A stretch of 64,000 nucleotides of DNA from JBBROS01 sp963752225 (GTDB lineage: Bacteria; Pseudomonadota; Alphaproteobacteria; Acetobacterales; Acetobacteraceae). The stretch spans positions 434,001 through 498,000 of the forward strand of contig CAVVXS010000007.1 of the NCBI GenBank assembly GCA_963752225.1. The letters run 5' to 3'. The notes under the pieces were generated by a model that had not been told where the DNA came from, ran no database searches, and was given only the letters and a program-made list of their open reading frames with translations. Within the stretch, counting starts at the first letter, position 1, and the number at the start of each line of letters is the position of its first letter. This document shows, piece after piece, positions 30,903-38,250 of this stretch. A program made the position numbers and the translations under genes.

Positions 30903-32594
30903 TCAAGCCGTTCGCGCTGCCTCGACCCCAAGCTCCGTCTGCATCGCCTCGCGCATGAGGAACTTCTGCATCTTGCCCGTGACCGTCATCGGGAAGGCGT
31001 CCACGAAGCGTACATGCCGCGGAATCTTCTGGTGGGCGATCTTGCCGCGGCAATACGCTTGCACCGCGGCCGCATCCAGCGTGGCGTCGGGGCGCAGCTT
31101 GATCCAGGCGCACAGCTCCTCGCCGTAGCGCGCGTCGGCAACGCCGAATACCTGGACGTCCTGGATCGCCGGATGGGTGTAAAGGAATTCTTCGACTTCA
31201 CGCGGATAAACGTTCTCGCCGCCGCGGATCACCACGTCCTTGATGCGGCCGACGATGTTGCAGAACCCTTCGTCGTCGATCGTGGCGAGGTCGCCGGTGT
31301 GCATCCAGCGGGCGGCGTCGATGACGCCCGCGGTCCGCGCCGGGTCGTTCCAATAGCCCAGCATCACGCTGTAGCCGCGGGTGCACAGCTCGCCCGCCAC
31401 GCCGCGCGGCACGATGCGGCCCTCCGCATCGACGATCTTCACTTCCAGGTGCGGATGGATGCGGCCGACGGTGCTGACCCGGCGCTCGAGCGGGTCGTCC
31501 GTGGACGACTGGAAGCTGACCGGGCTGGTCTCGGTCATGCCGTAGCAGATGGTGATCTCGCCAAGATGCATGCGCTCGACCGCGCGGCGCATCACCTCGA
31601 TCGGGCAGGGCGAGCCGGCCATGATGCCGGTGCGCAGGCTGGACAGGTCGAACTCCGGGAACCGCGGATGGTCCATCTCGGCGATGAACATGGTCGGCAC
31701 GCCGTGCAGCCCGGTGCAGCGCTCGGCCGCCACCGTTTCCAGCGTCGCCAGCGGGTCGAAGCCCTCGCCCGGATACACCATGGTCGCGCCGTGCGTTGTG
31801 CAGGCGAGATTGCCGAGCACCATGCCGAAGCAGTGATACAGCGGCACCGGGATGCACAGCCGGTCCGCCTCCGTCAGCCGCATGGCGTCGCCGATGAACA
31901 GGCCGTTGTTGAGGATGTTGTGGTGGGTCAGGGTGGCGCCCTTGGGTGCGCCAGTGGTGCCCGAGGTGAACTGGATGTTAATCGGGTCGTCGAATTGCAG
32001 CAGGCCTCCCAAGGCCGCCAGCTCGTCGGCGTGCTGCGGCCCGGCGCGGTCGGCCACGGCCGCGAACGGGATGGTGCCGGGGCTTTCGCCGCCGATCTGA
32101 ATCACGATCTCCAGTGACGGCACGCGCGACGACGCCAGCGCGCCCGGGCGGCTGCCGGGCAGCTCGGGCACCAGTTCGGTTAGGATAGCGAGATAGTCGC
32201 TGGTCTTGAACGCCGTGGCCGTGATCAGGGCACGGCAGCCGACGGCGTTGAGCGCGAATTCGAGCTCGGTCCGGCGGTAGGCCGGGTTGATGTTGACGAG
32301 GACGATCCCGGCCTTCGCGGTGGCGAACTGCACCACCACCCATTCGGCGTTGTTCAGAGACCAGATCCCGACCCGGTCGCCGCGCCGCAGGCCGAGCGCT
32401 AGCAGCCCGGCGGCGAACGCCTCGGCCCGCTGCTTCAGCTCGGCGTAGGTCCAGCGCACGCCCTGGCTGCGCACCACCAACGCCAGCGTGTCCGGCACCC
32501 TTGCCGCGGTGCGGTCCAGGTTCTGGCCCAGCGTCTCGCCCAGCAGCGGCCGATCGATGGCGCCATGCACGTAGCTCGGCGCGCGCGTGGTCAT
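30903..32594 (-). CDS. Long/medium-chain acyl-CoA synthetase (AMP-forming, ACSF2-like)
   Basis: The 563-residue enzyme activates carboxylic acids to acyl-CoA through an acyl-adenylate. The visible motifs are IQFTSGTTGAPKGATLTH (P-loop), CYGMTETSPVSFQSS (adenylate binding), GYSVMLGYWNDP, WMHTGDLATIDDEGF, GRIKDVVIRGGENVYPREVEEFL, and the catalytic Lys in FPMTVTGKMQKFLMREAM. The pattern fits ACSF2/FadD-type acyl-CoA ligases. It is divergent from isovaleryl-CoA dehydrogenase across 49 bases, so both likely share regulation. The substrate (fatty or branched acids) is inferred. Confidence 0.87.
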   Translation of the reverse strand: MTTRAPSYVHGAIDRPLLGETLGQNLDRTAARVPDTLALVVRSQGVRWTYAELKQRAEAFAAGLLALGLRRGDRVGIWSLNNAEWVVVQFATAKAGIVLVNINPAYRRTELEFALNAVGCRALITATAFKTSDYLAILTELVPELPGSRPGALASSRVPSLEIVIQIGGESPGTIPFAAVADRAGPQHADELAALGGLLQFDDPINIQFTSGTTGAPKGATLTHHNILNNGLFIGDAMRLTEADRLCIPVPLYHCFGMVLGNLACTTHGATMVYPGEGFDPLATLETVAAERCTGLHGVPTMFIAEMDHPRFPEFDLSSLRTGIMAGSPCPIEVMRRAVERMHLGEITICYGMTETSPVSFQSSTDDPLERRVSTVGRIHPHLEVKIVDAEGRIVPRGVAGELCTRGYSVMLGYWNDPARTAGVIDAARWMHTGDLATIDDEGFCNIVGRIKDVVIRGGENVYPREVEEFLYTHPAIQDVQVFGVADARYGEELCAWIKLRPDATLDAAAVQAYCRGKIAHQKIPRHVRFVDAFPMTVTGKMQKFLMREAMQTELGVEAARTA

Positions 32595-32643
32595 TTCCGC
32601 GTCCCACCCCTATTGTTGCGTGAGAGTCAAAAGGAAACGCCAC

Positions 32644-33825
32644 GTGTCCGCAAGCTTCGTGAACCGTCCGCCCGCATTGAACTTCGACCTCGGCGAGCAC
32701 GCCGACATGCTGCGCGCGAGCGTGGAAGCGTTTGCCGCCGACGAGATCGCGCCGCGGGCCGCCGCGATCGACCGCGACAACGATTTTCCACAGGACCTCT
32801 GGCGCAAGATGGGCGATCTCGGCGTGCTCGGCGTGACGGTCGAGGAGGAATGGGGCGGCGCCGGGATGGGCTACCTCGAGCATTGCGTGGCGATGGAGGA
32901 GATCAGCCGCGCGAGCGCGAGCGTCGGGCTGTCCTATGGCGCGCACAGCAACCTTTGCGTGAACCAGATCCGCAAGAACGGCACCGACGAGCAGAAGCGC
33001 CGCTACTTGGGCAAACTGGTCAGCGGCGAGCATGTCGGCGCGCTGGCGATGAGCGAGCCCGGCGCCGGCTCGGACGTGGTCTCGATGCGGCTGCGCGCCG
33101 AGCGGCGGGGCGAGCGCTACGTGCTGAACGGCACCAAGATGTGGATCACCAACGGGCCGGAAGCGGACACGCTGGTCGTATACGCCAAGACCGACCCGGC
33201 AGCCGGGCCGCGCGGCATCACCGCGTTCCTGATCGAGCGCGGCTTCGCCGGGTTCCGCTGTGCGCAGAAGCTGGACAAGCTCGGCATGCGCGGCTCGAAC
33301 ACCGGCGAGCTGGTGTTCGAGGATTGCGAGGTGCCGGAGGAGAACGTGCTCGGCGGCGTCGGCCGCGGGGTCAACGTGCTGATGAGCGGGCTCGACTACG
33401 AGCGCGCGGTGCTGGCTGCTGGGCCGCTCGGCATCATGCAGGCCTGCATGGACGTGGTGCTGCCATACATCCACGAGCGGCGGCAGTTCGGCCAGGCGAT
33501 CGGCGAGTTCCAGCTGATGCAGGGCAAGATCGCCGACATGTACACGACGCTGAACGCGGCCCGCGCCTACGTGTATGCGGTCGCCAAGGCCTGCGACCGC
33601 GGCGAGACCACGCGCAAGGACGCCGCCGGCGCCATCCTTTACGCGGCCGAACGGGCGACATGGATGGCGCTCGAGGCAATCCAGGTGCTGGGCGGCAACG
33701 GCTATGTCAACGACTATCCGACCGGGCGGCTGCTGCGTGATGCCAAGCTGTACGAAATCGGGGCGGGGACGAGCGAGATCCGGCGCATGCTGATCGGTCG
33801 GGAACTGTTCCGGGAGACCGCTTGA
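32644..33825 (+). CDS. ivd: Isovaleryl-CoA dehydrogenase
   Basis: The 393-residue acyl-CoA dehydrogenase fits the isovaleryl type of leucine catabolism. It has EEWGGAGMGYLEHCVAMEEISRAS, AMSEPGAGSDVVSMRL, YVLNGTKMWITNGPEADT, and the catalytic Glu in the helix LDYERAVLAAGPLGIMQ, which is the isovaleryl-type position rather than the C-terminal one. The end ...AKLYEIGAGTSEIRRMLIGREL matches the family. GTG 32644 is supported by AAAGGAAA upstream. It starts opposite the acyl-CoA synthetase and may be part of a shared leucine-degradation regulon. Confidence 0.88.
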   Translation: MSASFVNRPPALNFDLGEHADMLRASVEAFAADEIAPRAAAIDRDNDFPQDLWRKMGDLGVLGVTVEEEWGGAGMGYLEHCVAMEEISRASASVGLSYGAHSNLCVNQIRKNGTDEQKRRYLGKLVSGEHVGALAMSEPGAGSDVVSMRLRAERRGERYVLNGTKMWITNGPEADTLVVYAKTDPAAGPRGITAFLIERGFAGFRCAQKLDKLGMRGSNTGELVFEDCEVPEENVLGGVGRGVNVLMSGLDYERAVLAAGPLGIMQACMDVVLPYIHERRQFGQAIGEFQLMQGKIADMYTTLNAARAYVYAVAKACDRGETTRKDAAGAILYAAERATWMALEAIQVLGGNGYVNDYPTGRLLRDAKLYEIGAGTSEIRRMLIGRELFRETA

Positions 33826-33890
33826 CGCTCGCCAATTGGGCGGCGGCGGCCTATGATCGTGTCGTTGTTGATAAGAAGGGAGCCAGTCCC

Positions 33891-34226
33891 GTGACAACGT
33901 TCGAGGATCGCGAACGCGCGTTTGAAGCCAAATTCGCCTTCGACCAGGAAACCCGCTACCGGCTGCTCGCGCGGCGCGACAAGCTGTTCGCGCAATGGGC
34001 CGCCGACGAGCTCAAGCTCGACGACGCGCAGCGGGCCGAGTTGCAGCGCTCGGTGATCGCGGTGGCGGACGGCGCCGGGCATGACGGACGCGTGCTGGCC
34101 CATGTGGCGGGGCGCTTCGTCGACCACAACGCGTTCCCGCTCGACGCATATCTGGCCGCGGCGCTCAGCCGATGCGAGGTCGAGGCGCAGCGGCAACTGC
34201 TCGAAGCGCCGCTGCAGTCGGCCTAA
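33891..34226 (+). CDS. DUF1476 protein, F1-ATPase inhibitor zeta-like
   Basis: The 111-residue helical protein begins MTTFEDRERAFEAKFAFDQE and continues RYRLLARRDKLFAQWAADELKL, the diagnostic first half of DUF1476. In Paracoccus this family is the zeta subunit, a natural inhibitor that enters the F1-ATPase with its N-terminus to block ATP hydrolysis. The GTG at 33891 is chosen because the family starts at this point and a GAAGGGA lies about 10 bases upstream. It is unlinked to atp genes here, and the function is taken from the family. Confidence 0.85.
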   Translation: MTTFEDRERAFEAKFAFDQETRYRLLARRDKLFAQWAADELKLDDAQRAELQRSVIAVADGAGHDGRVLAHVAGRFVDHNAFPLDAYLAAALSRCEVEAQRQLLEAPLQSA

Positions 34227-34294
34227 AGCACTTCCCGAGCTCATCGGCGCGGGGTTAGTGCTCTAGAACTCTGGAGTTACAGCAAGTTGCTCCG

Positions 34295-34315
34295 CCCGAA
34301 CCGATCCGGTTCGGG
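34295..34315. terminator. Bidirectional terminator hairpin
   Basis: CCCGAACC GATCC GGTTCGGG is a perfect 8-bp stem with a 5-base loop, midway between two convergent genes (34226 stop and 34327 stop). It is the best candidate terminator for both. Confidence 0.6.
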
Positions 34316-34326
34316 TGGACGCTGCC

Positions 34327-35370
34327 CTAGCGCCGAGTCACGCCGCGCCGACGACGGCGCAGGCATGCCACCCCGGCCAGGCCGGCCAGCAGCACCGTCA
34401 CCGTCGCGGGCTCCGGCACGCTCGTGGGGTCGGTGGTGATCAGCGCGAACGCTGTCGCGGCCGGAGAGCCGGCCAGGTTGGCCACGACCTGGGTGCCGCC
34501 ATAGCCGAGCACGTCCAAGCCCAGCATGTCGGCGGCAGTCAGGTTGAGCCCTTGGCCGGTGCCGATGAAGGCGTTCTGCACGTCGCCGCCGCCGGCCCAG
34601 TCGCCGCGGTCGCCGCCATAAGGCGAGACATTGTAGTCGCCGAGATCGGTGCGGCCACCATCGATCGAGAAATACGCCGGGTCGTCGTAGGAAAAGCTGG
34701 CGACCCCCGGTGCGGCGTAGCGGAACAGGTCATACGGGGTGGCCCAGGCCGGGCTGCTGCTCGACAATCCGCTGATCCGGCCCAGTACCTCGTCGATCTC
34801 GTGCGCGGCGACCGCCTGGAAGTCATACTTGCCCGCCGTGATGCCGTTGCTCGGCGAGAAATCGTAGTTCGACGGGGTGCCGGCAAAGCCGATCGAGCCG
34901 TCCGTACCGGTCGCGCGGCCATTGATGATGCCGAGCACCTTGGCCTGCGCCGACGGCACCACGTAGGTCGACTGACCCGCGGGTGCGGAGGCGGGAAGGT
35001 TGGCCAACGCCGTCGACAGAGCGGTGTTGGTCGGATTGATGCTGGACGCGTTGGCCATCGAGGACCGGATCTGGTCATAGCTGAAATAGCCGTAGAGCGC
35101 GGTCGTGCTTGCCCCCAAGGCCGAGCTCGGCAGTGCGGCGCCCGCAACCGAACCCCAACTCACGTCGATGTTGACGGTCACGGGGTTGGTGAAGGACTTG
35201 GCGTAATCGTTGACGACGGCGTTGAACGCCGAGCGGATCTGGCTGCCGTTGGACAGCGAGGTGATGCTGCTGTCATAAGTCGGGTTGATGATCATCGCGG
35301 CGGCCGGGTGTGCGGCGGCGGCGAGGACGGCGCCGAGCGTCACGGTTGCGTAAAGCTTGGCTGGGCGCAT
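34327..35370 (-). CDS. NF038122-like PEP-CTERM metalloprotease
   Basis: The 347-residue secreted protein has a signal peptide (YATVTLGAVLAAAAHPAAA) and, around residue 190, the zinc-binding motif AVAAHEIDEVLGRI, an HExxxxxG-type signature. The middle contains repeats of NPTNTA-style polar segments. It ends with VPEPATVTVLLAGLAGVACLRRRRR, a PEP-CTERM sorting tag (Pro-Glu-Pro, hydrophobic helix, basic end) processed by exosortase. The layout matches the NF038122 family of putative metalloproteases. The upstream region is AT-rich, typical of regulated surface-protein promoters. Exosortase genes are not in the window. Confidence 0.8.
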   Translation of the reverse strand: MRPAKLYATVTLGAVLAAAAHPAAAMIINPTYDSSITSLSNGSQIRSAFNAVVNDYAKSFTNPVTVNIDVSWGSVAGAALPSSALGASTTALYGYFSYDQIRSSMANASSINPTNTALSTALANLPASAPAGQSTYVVPSAQAKVLGIINGRATGTDGSIGFAGTPSNYDFSPSNGITAGKYDFQAVAAHEIDEVLGRISGLSSSSPAWATPYDLFRYAAPGVASFSYDDPAYFSIDGGRTDLGDYNVSPYGGDRGDWAGGGDVQNAFIGTGQGLNLTAADMLGLDVLGYGGTQVVANLAGSPAATAFALITTDPTSVPEPATVTVLLAGLAGVACLRRRRRGVTRR

Positions 35371-35508
35371 GTTGCGGTCCTGTTACAAATGTTTGTTAAT
35401 GTAATCTACGTTGCTAGGTATACTTCGTTCACCCAGGATTTGCTAGGCTTTGTTGTGAATTGTCGGTGCGGTCCTTCTCCATGCTGCTGACGCCCGCGAG
35501 CCGCCCGA

Positions 35509-36258
35509 TTGGCTGACGCGCCCGGTTCCGTGCTCGCCGACCGCCTGATCGTCGCTCTCGACGTGCCGACGGTGGCGGACGCGCGCGCCCTGGTCGCGGC
35601 GCTCGGCGAGGTGGTGCGCTTCTTCAAGATCGGCATGTGGCTGTTCTTCGATCCGGCGGTGCATGGCTTGATCGACGACCTCGTCGCCACCGGCCGCTCG
35701 GTGTTCCTCGACTACAAGATGTACGACATTCCCGAGACGGTGCGCCGCGGCGTCGCCGCGGTCGCGGCGCGTGGGGTGCGAATCGTCACCGTGCACGGCG
35801 ACCCGGAGATCGTGGCCGCCGCCGCCGATGGCGCCCGCGGGACTGAATTGCTGGTGTTCGCCATCACCGTGCTCACCAGCCAGGACGACGCGGCGCTCGC
35901 GGCGATGGGGTTCGATCGCACCGTGCCGGAGCTGGTAGCGTTGCGCGCGCGCGCAGCGGCCCGGGCCGGCGCCGCCGGGCTGATCGCGTCGGCTGCCGAC
36001 GACCCGGACTCGTTGCGCGCGCTCGCAGGGGCGCCGTTGCTGGTGGCGACCCCCGGCATCCGGCTTGCGGGTGCGGCCGGTGACGATCAGAAGCGGGTGG
36101 CGACGCCCGAGTCCGCCATCCTCCGCGGCGCCGACTACCTCGTGGTGGGCCGTCCCATCACCCGCGCCGCCGACCCGGCAGCGGTCGCCCGGACCGTCCT
36201 GCTCGGCATGGCGCGCGGCGCCGCTCAGCGGGCGAACACGGCCAGTCCGGCACCGTAA
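35509..36258 (+). CDS. pyrF: Orotidine 5'-phosphate decarboxylase
   Basis: The 249-residue enzyme makes UMP in pyrimidine synthesis. It has LIVALDVPTVADARALVAAL, FFKIGMWLFFDP and the catalytic D-x-K-x-x-D motif in FLDYKMYDIPETVRRG. Further blocks are RIVTVHG, LATPGIRL-type VATPGIRLAG, and DYLVVGRPITRAADP near the C-terminus. The start at 35509 is a TTG; no ATG is in frame just upstream. It overlaps the end of the retropepsin-like gene by 34 bases. The last 25 residues form a variable Ala-rich tail. Confidence 0.94.
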   Translation: MADAPGSVLADRLIVALDVPTVADARALVAALGEVVRFFKIGMWLFFDPAVHGLIDDLVATGRSVFLDYKMYDIPETVRRGVAAVAARGVRIVTVHGDPEIVAAAADGARGTELLVFAITVLTSQDDAALAAMGFDRTVPELVALRARAAARAGAAGLIASAADDPDSLRALAGAPLLVATPGIRLAGAAGDDQKRVATPESAILRGADYLVVGRPITRAADPAAVARTVLLGMARGAAQRANTASPAP

Positions 36259-37079
36259 AGGATCCACACACGCCGCCGGCCAAGCTGGTCCAGCCCGAGC
36301 AGCATGTCGCCGCGCTCGAGTTGCAGCGGGGCGACGCTGACCGGCGTGTCGATCGGGCGTTCGTCGCCTAACCCCAGCCGCGCCCTTGTATGCCCGACCG
36401 GCAGCCGGTTGCCGTCGATCCCCGGTGCGGTGTTGGCCGAGACCGGCGCATCGAGGCCCAGCCGGCGCGCTGTGTCGGTGGCCAGGATCGTTGCCCGGCT
36501 GCCGCTGTCCAGCTCGGCGAGCAACGGCCGCCCGTTCACCCGGACCGGCACGAAGGCCTCGCCGGCGCGCGACACCTCCATCGGCAGGACGGTGCCGGGC
36601 GGCGGGGAACAGTCGGAGCCGGACCAAAGCGTCAGGAGCCCGCCCGGCACGTTCAGCTCGAGATCGAAGTGTTGCAGCAGCGACGCCCCCAGCAACCCGG
36701 CCAGCGGCGGCGCGACCGTGGCGAGCACCGGCAGCGGCGCCACCGGAGCCAGTTGCTCCGGCATCGGCACGCCGCCAAGCCGCAGCCCCGGCAGCATCAC
36801 CACCCGGGCCTCCTGGCTGCCGCCGGTGCCGAAGATCCGCGTGACGCCGGCCGCCGGCAAGGTGAGGCTGGCCGCTGCCTCCGGCGTCACCAGCATTCCT
36901 TGCGCCCCGGTATCCAGCAACAGGCTCACCGTCCGCCCGGCGAGACCGGCCGTGACGACCGCGTAACCCTCGACCAGACGGATCGGCAGCTCGGCCACCT
37001 TCTGGCGCGAGCAGGCCAGGGCGGGTGTCGCCAGCAGCGGCAGCGCGAGCAGGCTGCGCCGCCGCAGCGGCCGGCTCAT
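36225..37079 (-). CDS. Retropepsin-like aspartic protease, lipoprotein or secreted
   Basis: The 284-residue protein has an N-terminal signal (RRRSLLALPLLATPALAC; the Cys could be a lipobox), then two aspartyl-protease half-domains. The first active-site motif is SLLLDTGAQGMLVTP (DTGA) and the second is LLAELDSGSRATIL (DSGS). Each sits in a retropepsin-type hairpin and is followed by a hydrophobic-Gly motif. The two-domain, monomeric layout resembles bacterial pepsin/retropepsin hybrids such as clan AA proteins found in Proteobacteria. The physiological target is unknown. It overlaps the end of pyrF by 34 bases. Confidence 0.75.
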   Translation of the reverse strand: MSRPLRRRSLLALPLLATPALACSRQKVAELPIRLVEGYAVVTAGLAGRTVSLLLDTGAQGMLVTPEAAASLTLPAAGVTRIFGTGGSQEARVVMLPGLRLGGVPMPEQLAPVAPLPVLATVAPPLAGLLGASLLQHFDLELNVPGGLLTLWSGSDCSPPPGTVLPMEVSRAGEAFVPVRVNGRPLLAELDSGSRATILATDTARRLGLDAPVSANTAPGIDGNRLPVGHTRARLGLGDERPIDTPVSVAPLQLERGDMLLGLDQLGRRRVWILYGAGLAVFAR

Positions 37080-37086
37080 GCCTGCG

Positions 37087-38217
37087 TCAGAGCATCCGGC
37101 CGAGGATGATCTTCTGTACGTCGCTGGTGCCTTCGTAGATCTGGCAGACCCGGACGTCGCGGTAGATCCGCTCGACCGGGTAGTCGGCGAGGTAGCCGTA
37201 GCCGCCCAGCGTCTGGATGGCCGCCGAGCAGATCCGCTCCGCCGCCTCGCTCGCGAACAGCTTGGCCATCGCGGCGGCTTCGAGCGCCGGCTCGCCCGCG
37301 TCCTTCAACCGCGCCGCCTTCAGCGTCAGTTCGCGCGCGGCGGCAAGCTGCGTCTTGGCCTCCACCAGCCGGAACGCCACGGCCTGGTGCTCGATGATCG
37401 GCTTGCCGAACTGCTTGCGTTCCTTGGCATAGGCGATCGCGTAGTCGAGCGCCGCCCGCGCCATGCCGACGCTTTGCGCGGCGATGCCGATGCGGCCGCT
37501 TTCCAAGGTGCTGAGCGCGATCTTGAGGCCTTCGCCTTCGGCGCCGATGCGCTGGTCGTCCGGCACATGCATGTCGTCGAACGACAACGCGCAGCTATCG
37601 GACGCCTTTTGCCCCAGCTTGTGCTCGACCCGGGCCACCGAGAAGCCCGGCGTATCGTTGGCGACGATGAAGGCGGACAGGCCCTTCTTGCCGGCGGCCG
37701 GGTCGGTGACGGCGAACAGGATGGTGGTCTGGCCGATGCTGGCATTGCTGATGAACTGCTTGGAGCCGTTCACGACGTAGCCGCTGTTGTTGCGCACGGC
37801 CTTGGTGCGGATGGCGGCGGCGTCCGACCCGGCGCTGCTTTCGGTCAGGCCGAAACTGCCCACCGCCTGGCCGCTCGCCATCGGCCGGAGCCAACGTTCC
37901 TTTTGCTCGGGCGTGCCGAACTTCTCCAGGATCTCGCAGGTCGGCGCGTTGTGCACGCTCACCAGGGTGGAGACGGCGCCGTCGCCCGCGGCGATCTCCT
38001 CCACGACCTGCGCGTAGGTCTCGTACGGGATCTCGCTGCCGCCCCAATCGCTGCTGTTGGTGGCGCCGAGGAACCCCATCTCGCCCAGCGCGGCCACGAT
38101 CTCCGGCTCGATCCGTCCGGCCTGCTCGCGCGCGGCCGCCGTCGGCAGCAGGCGTTCCTGCGCGAACCGGCGCGCGGTCTCTACGATCAGCGCATTCGGG
38201 TCAGTGGCGTCGAGCAT
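37087..38217 (-). CDS. Short-chain-type acyl-CoA dehydrogenase
   Basis: The 376-residue flavoprotein has ALGEMGFLGATNSSDWGGSE, FGLTESSAGSDAAAIRTKA, YVVNGSKQFISNASIGQ, and YAKERKQFGKPIIEHQA. Its catalytic Glu lies in the C-terminal CQIYEGTSDVQKIILGRML, the usual short/medium-chain position, unlike the isovaleryl enzyme in this window. Substrate candidates are butyryl or 2-methylbutyryl chains. It is followed 7 bases after its stop by the start of the retropepsin-like gene, and its own start is 33 bases past the indolepyruvate oxidoreductase stop, so the three may be co-transcribed. Confidence 0.88.
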   Translation of the reverse strand: MLDATDPNALIVETARRFAQERLLPTAAAREQAGRIEPEIVAALGEMGFLGATNSSDWGGSEIPYETYAQVVEEIAAGDGAVSTLVSVHNAPTCEILEKFGTPEQKERWLRPMASGQAVGSFGLTESSAGSDAAAIRTKAVRNNSGYVVNGSKQFISNASIGQTTILFAVTDPAAGKKGLSAFIVANDTPGFSVARVEHKLGQKASDSCALSFDDMHVPDDQRIGAEGEGLKIALSTLESGRIGIAAQSVGMARAALDYAIAYAKERKQFGKPIIEHQAVAFRLVEAKTQLAAARELTLKAARLKDAGEPALEAAAMAKLFASEAAERICSAAIQTLGGYGYLADYPVERIYRDVRVCQIYEGTSDVQKIILGRML

Positions 38218-38250
38218 CGGGGCCTCCCTGTTCTTCGCCCCGATATAAGG

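Noticed and set aside
31978..33897. A 639-codon frame on the minus strand across ivd and the acyl-CoA synthetase gene.
   Set aside because: It is antisense to ivd and out of frame in the synthetase gene; both of those have full catalytic motifs.
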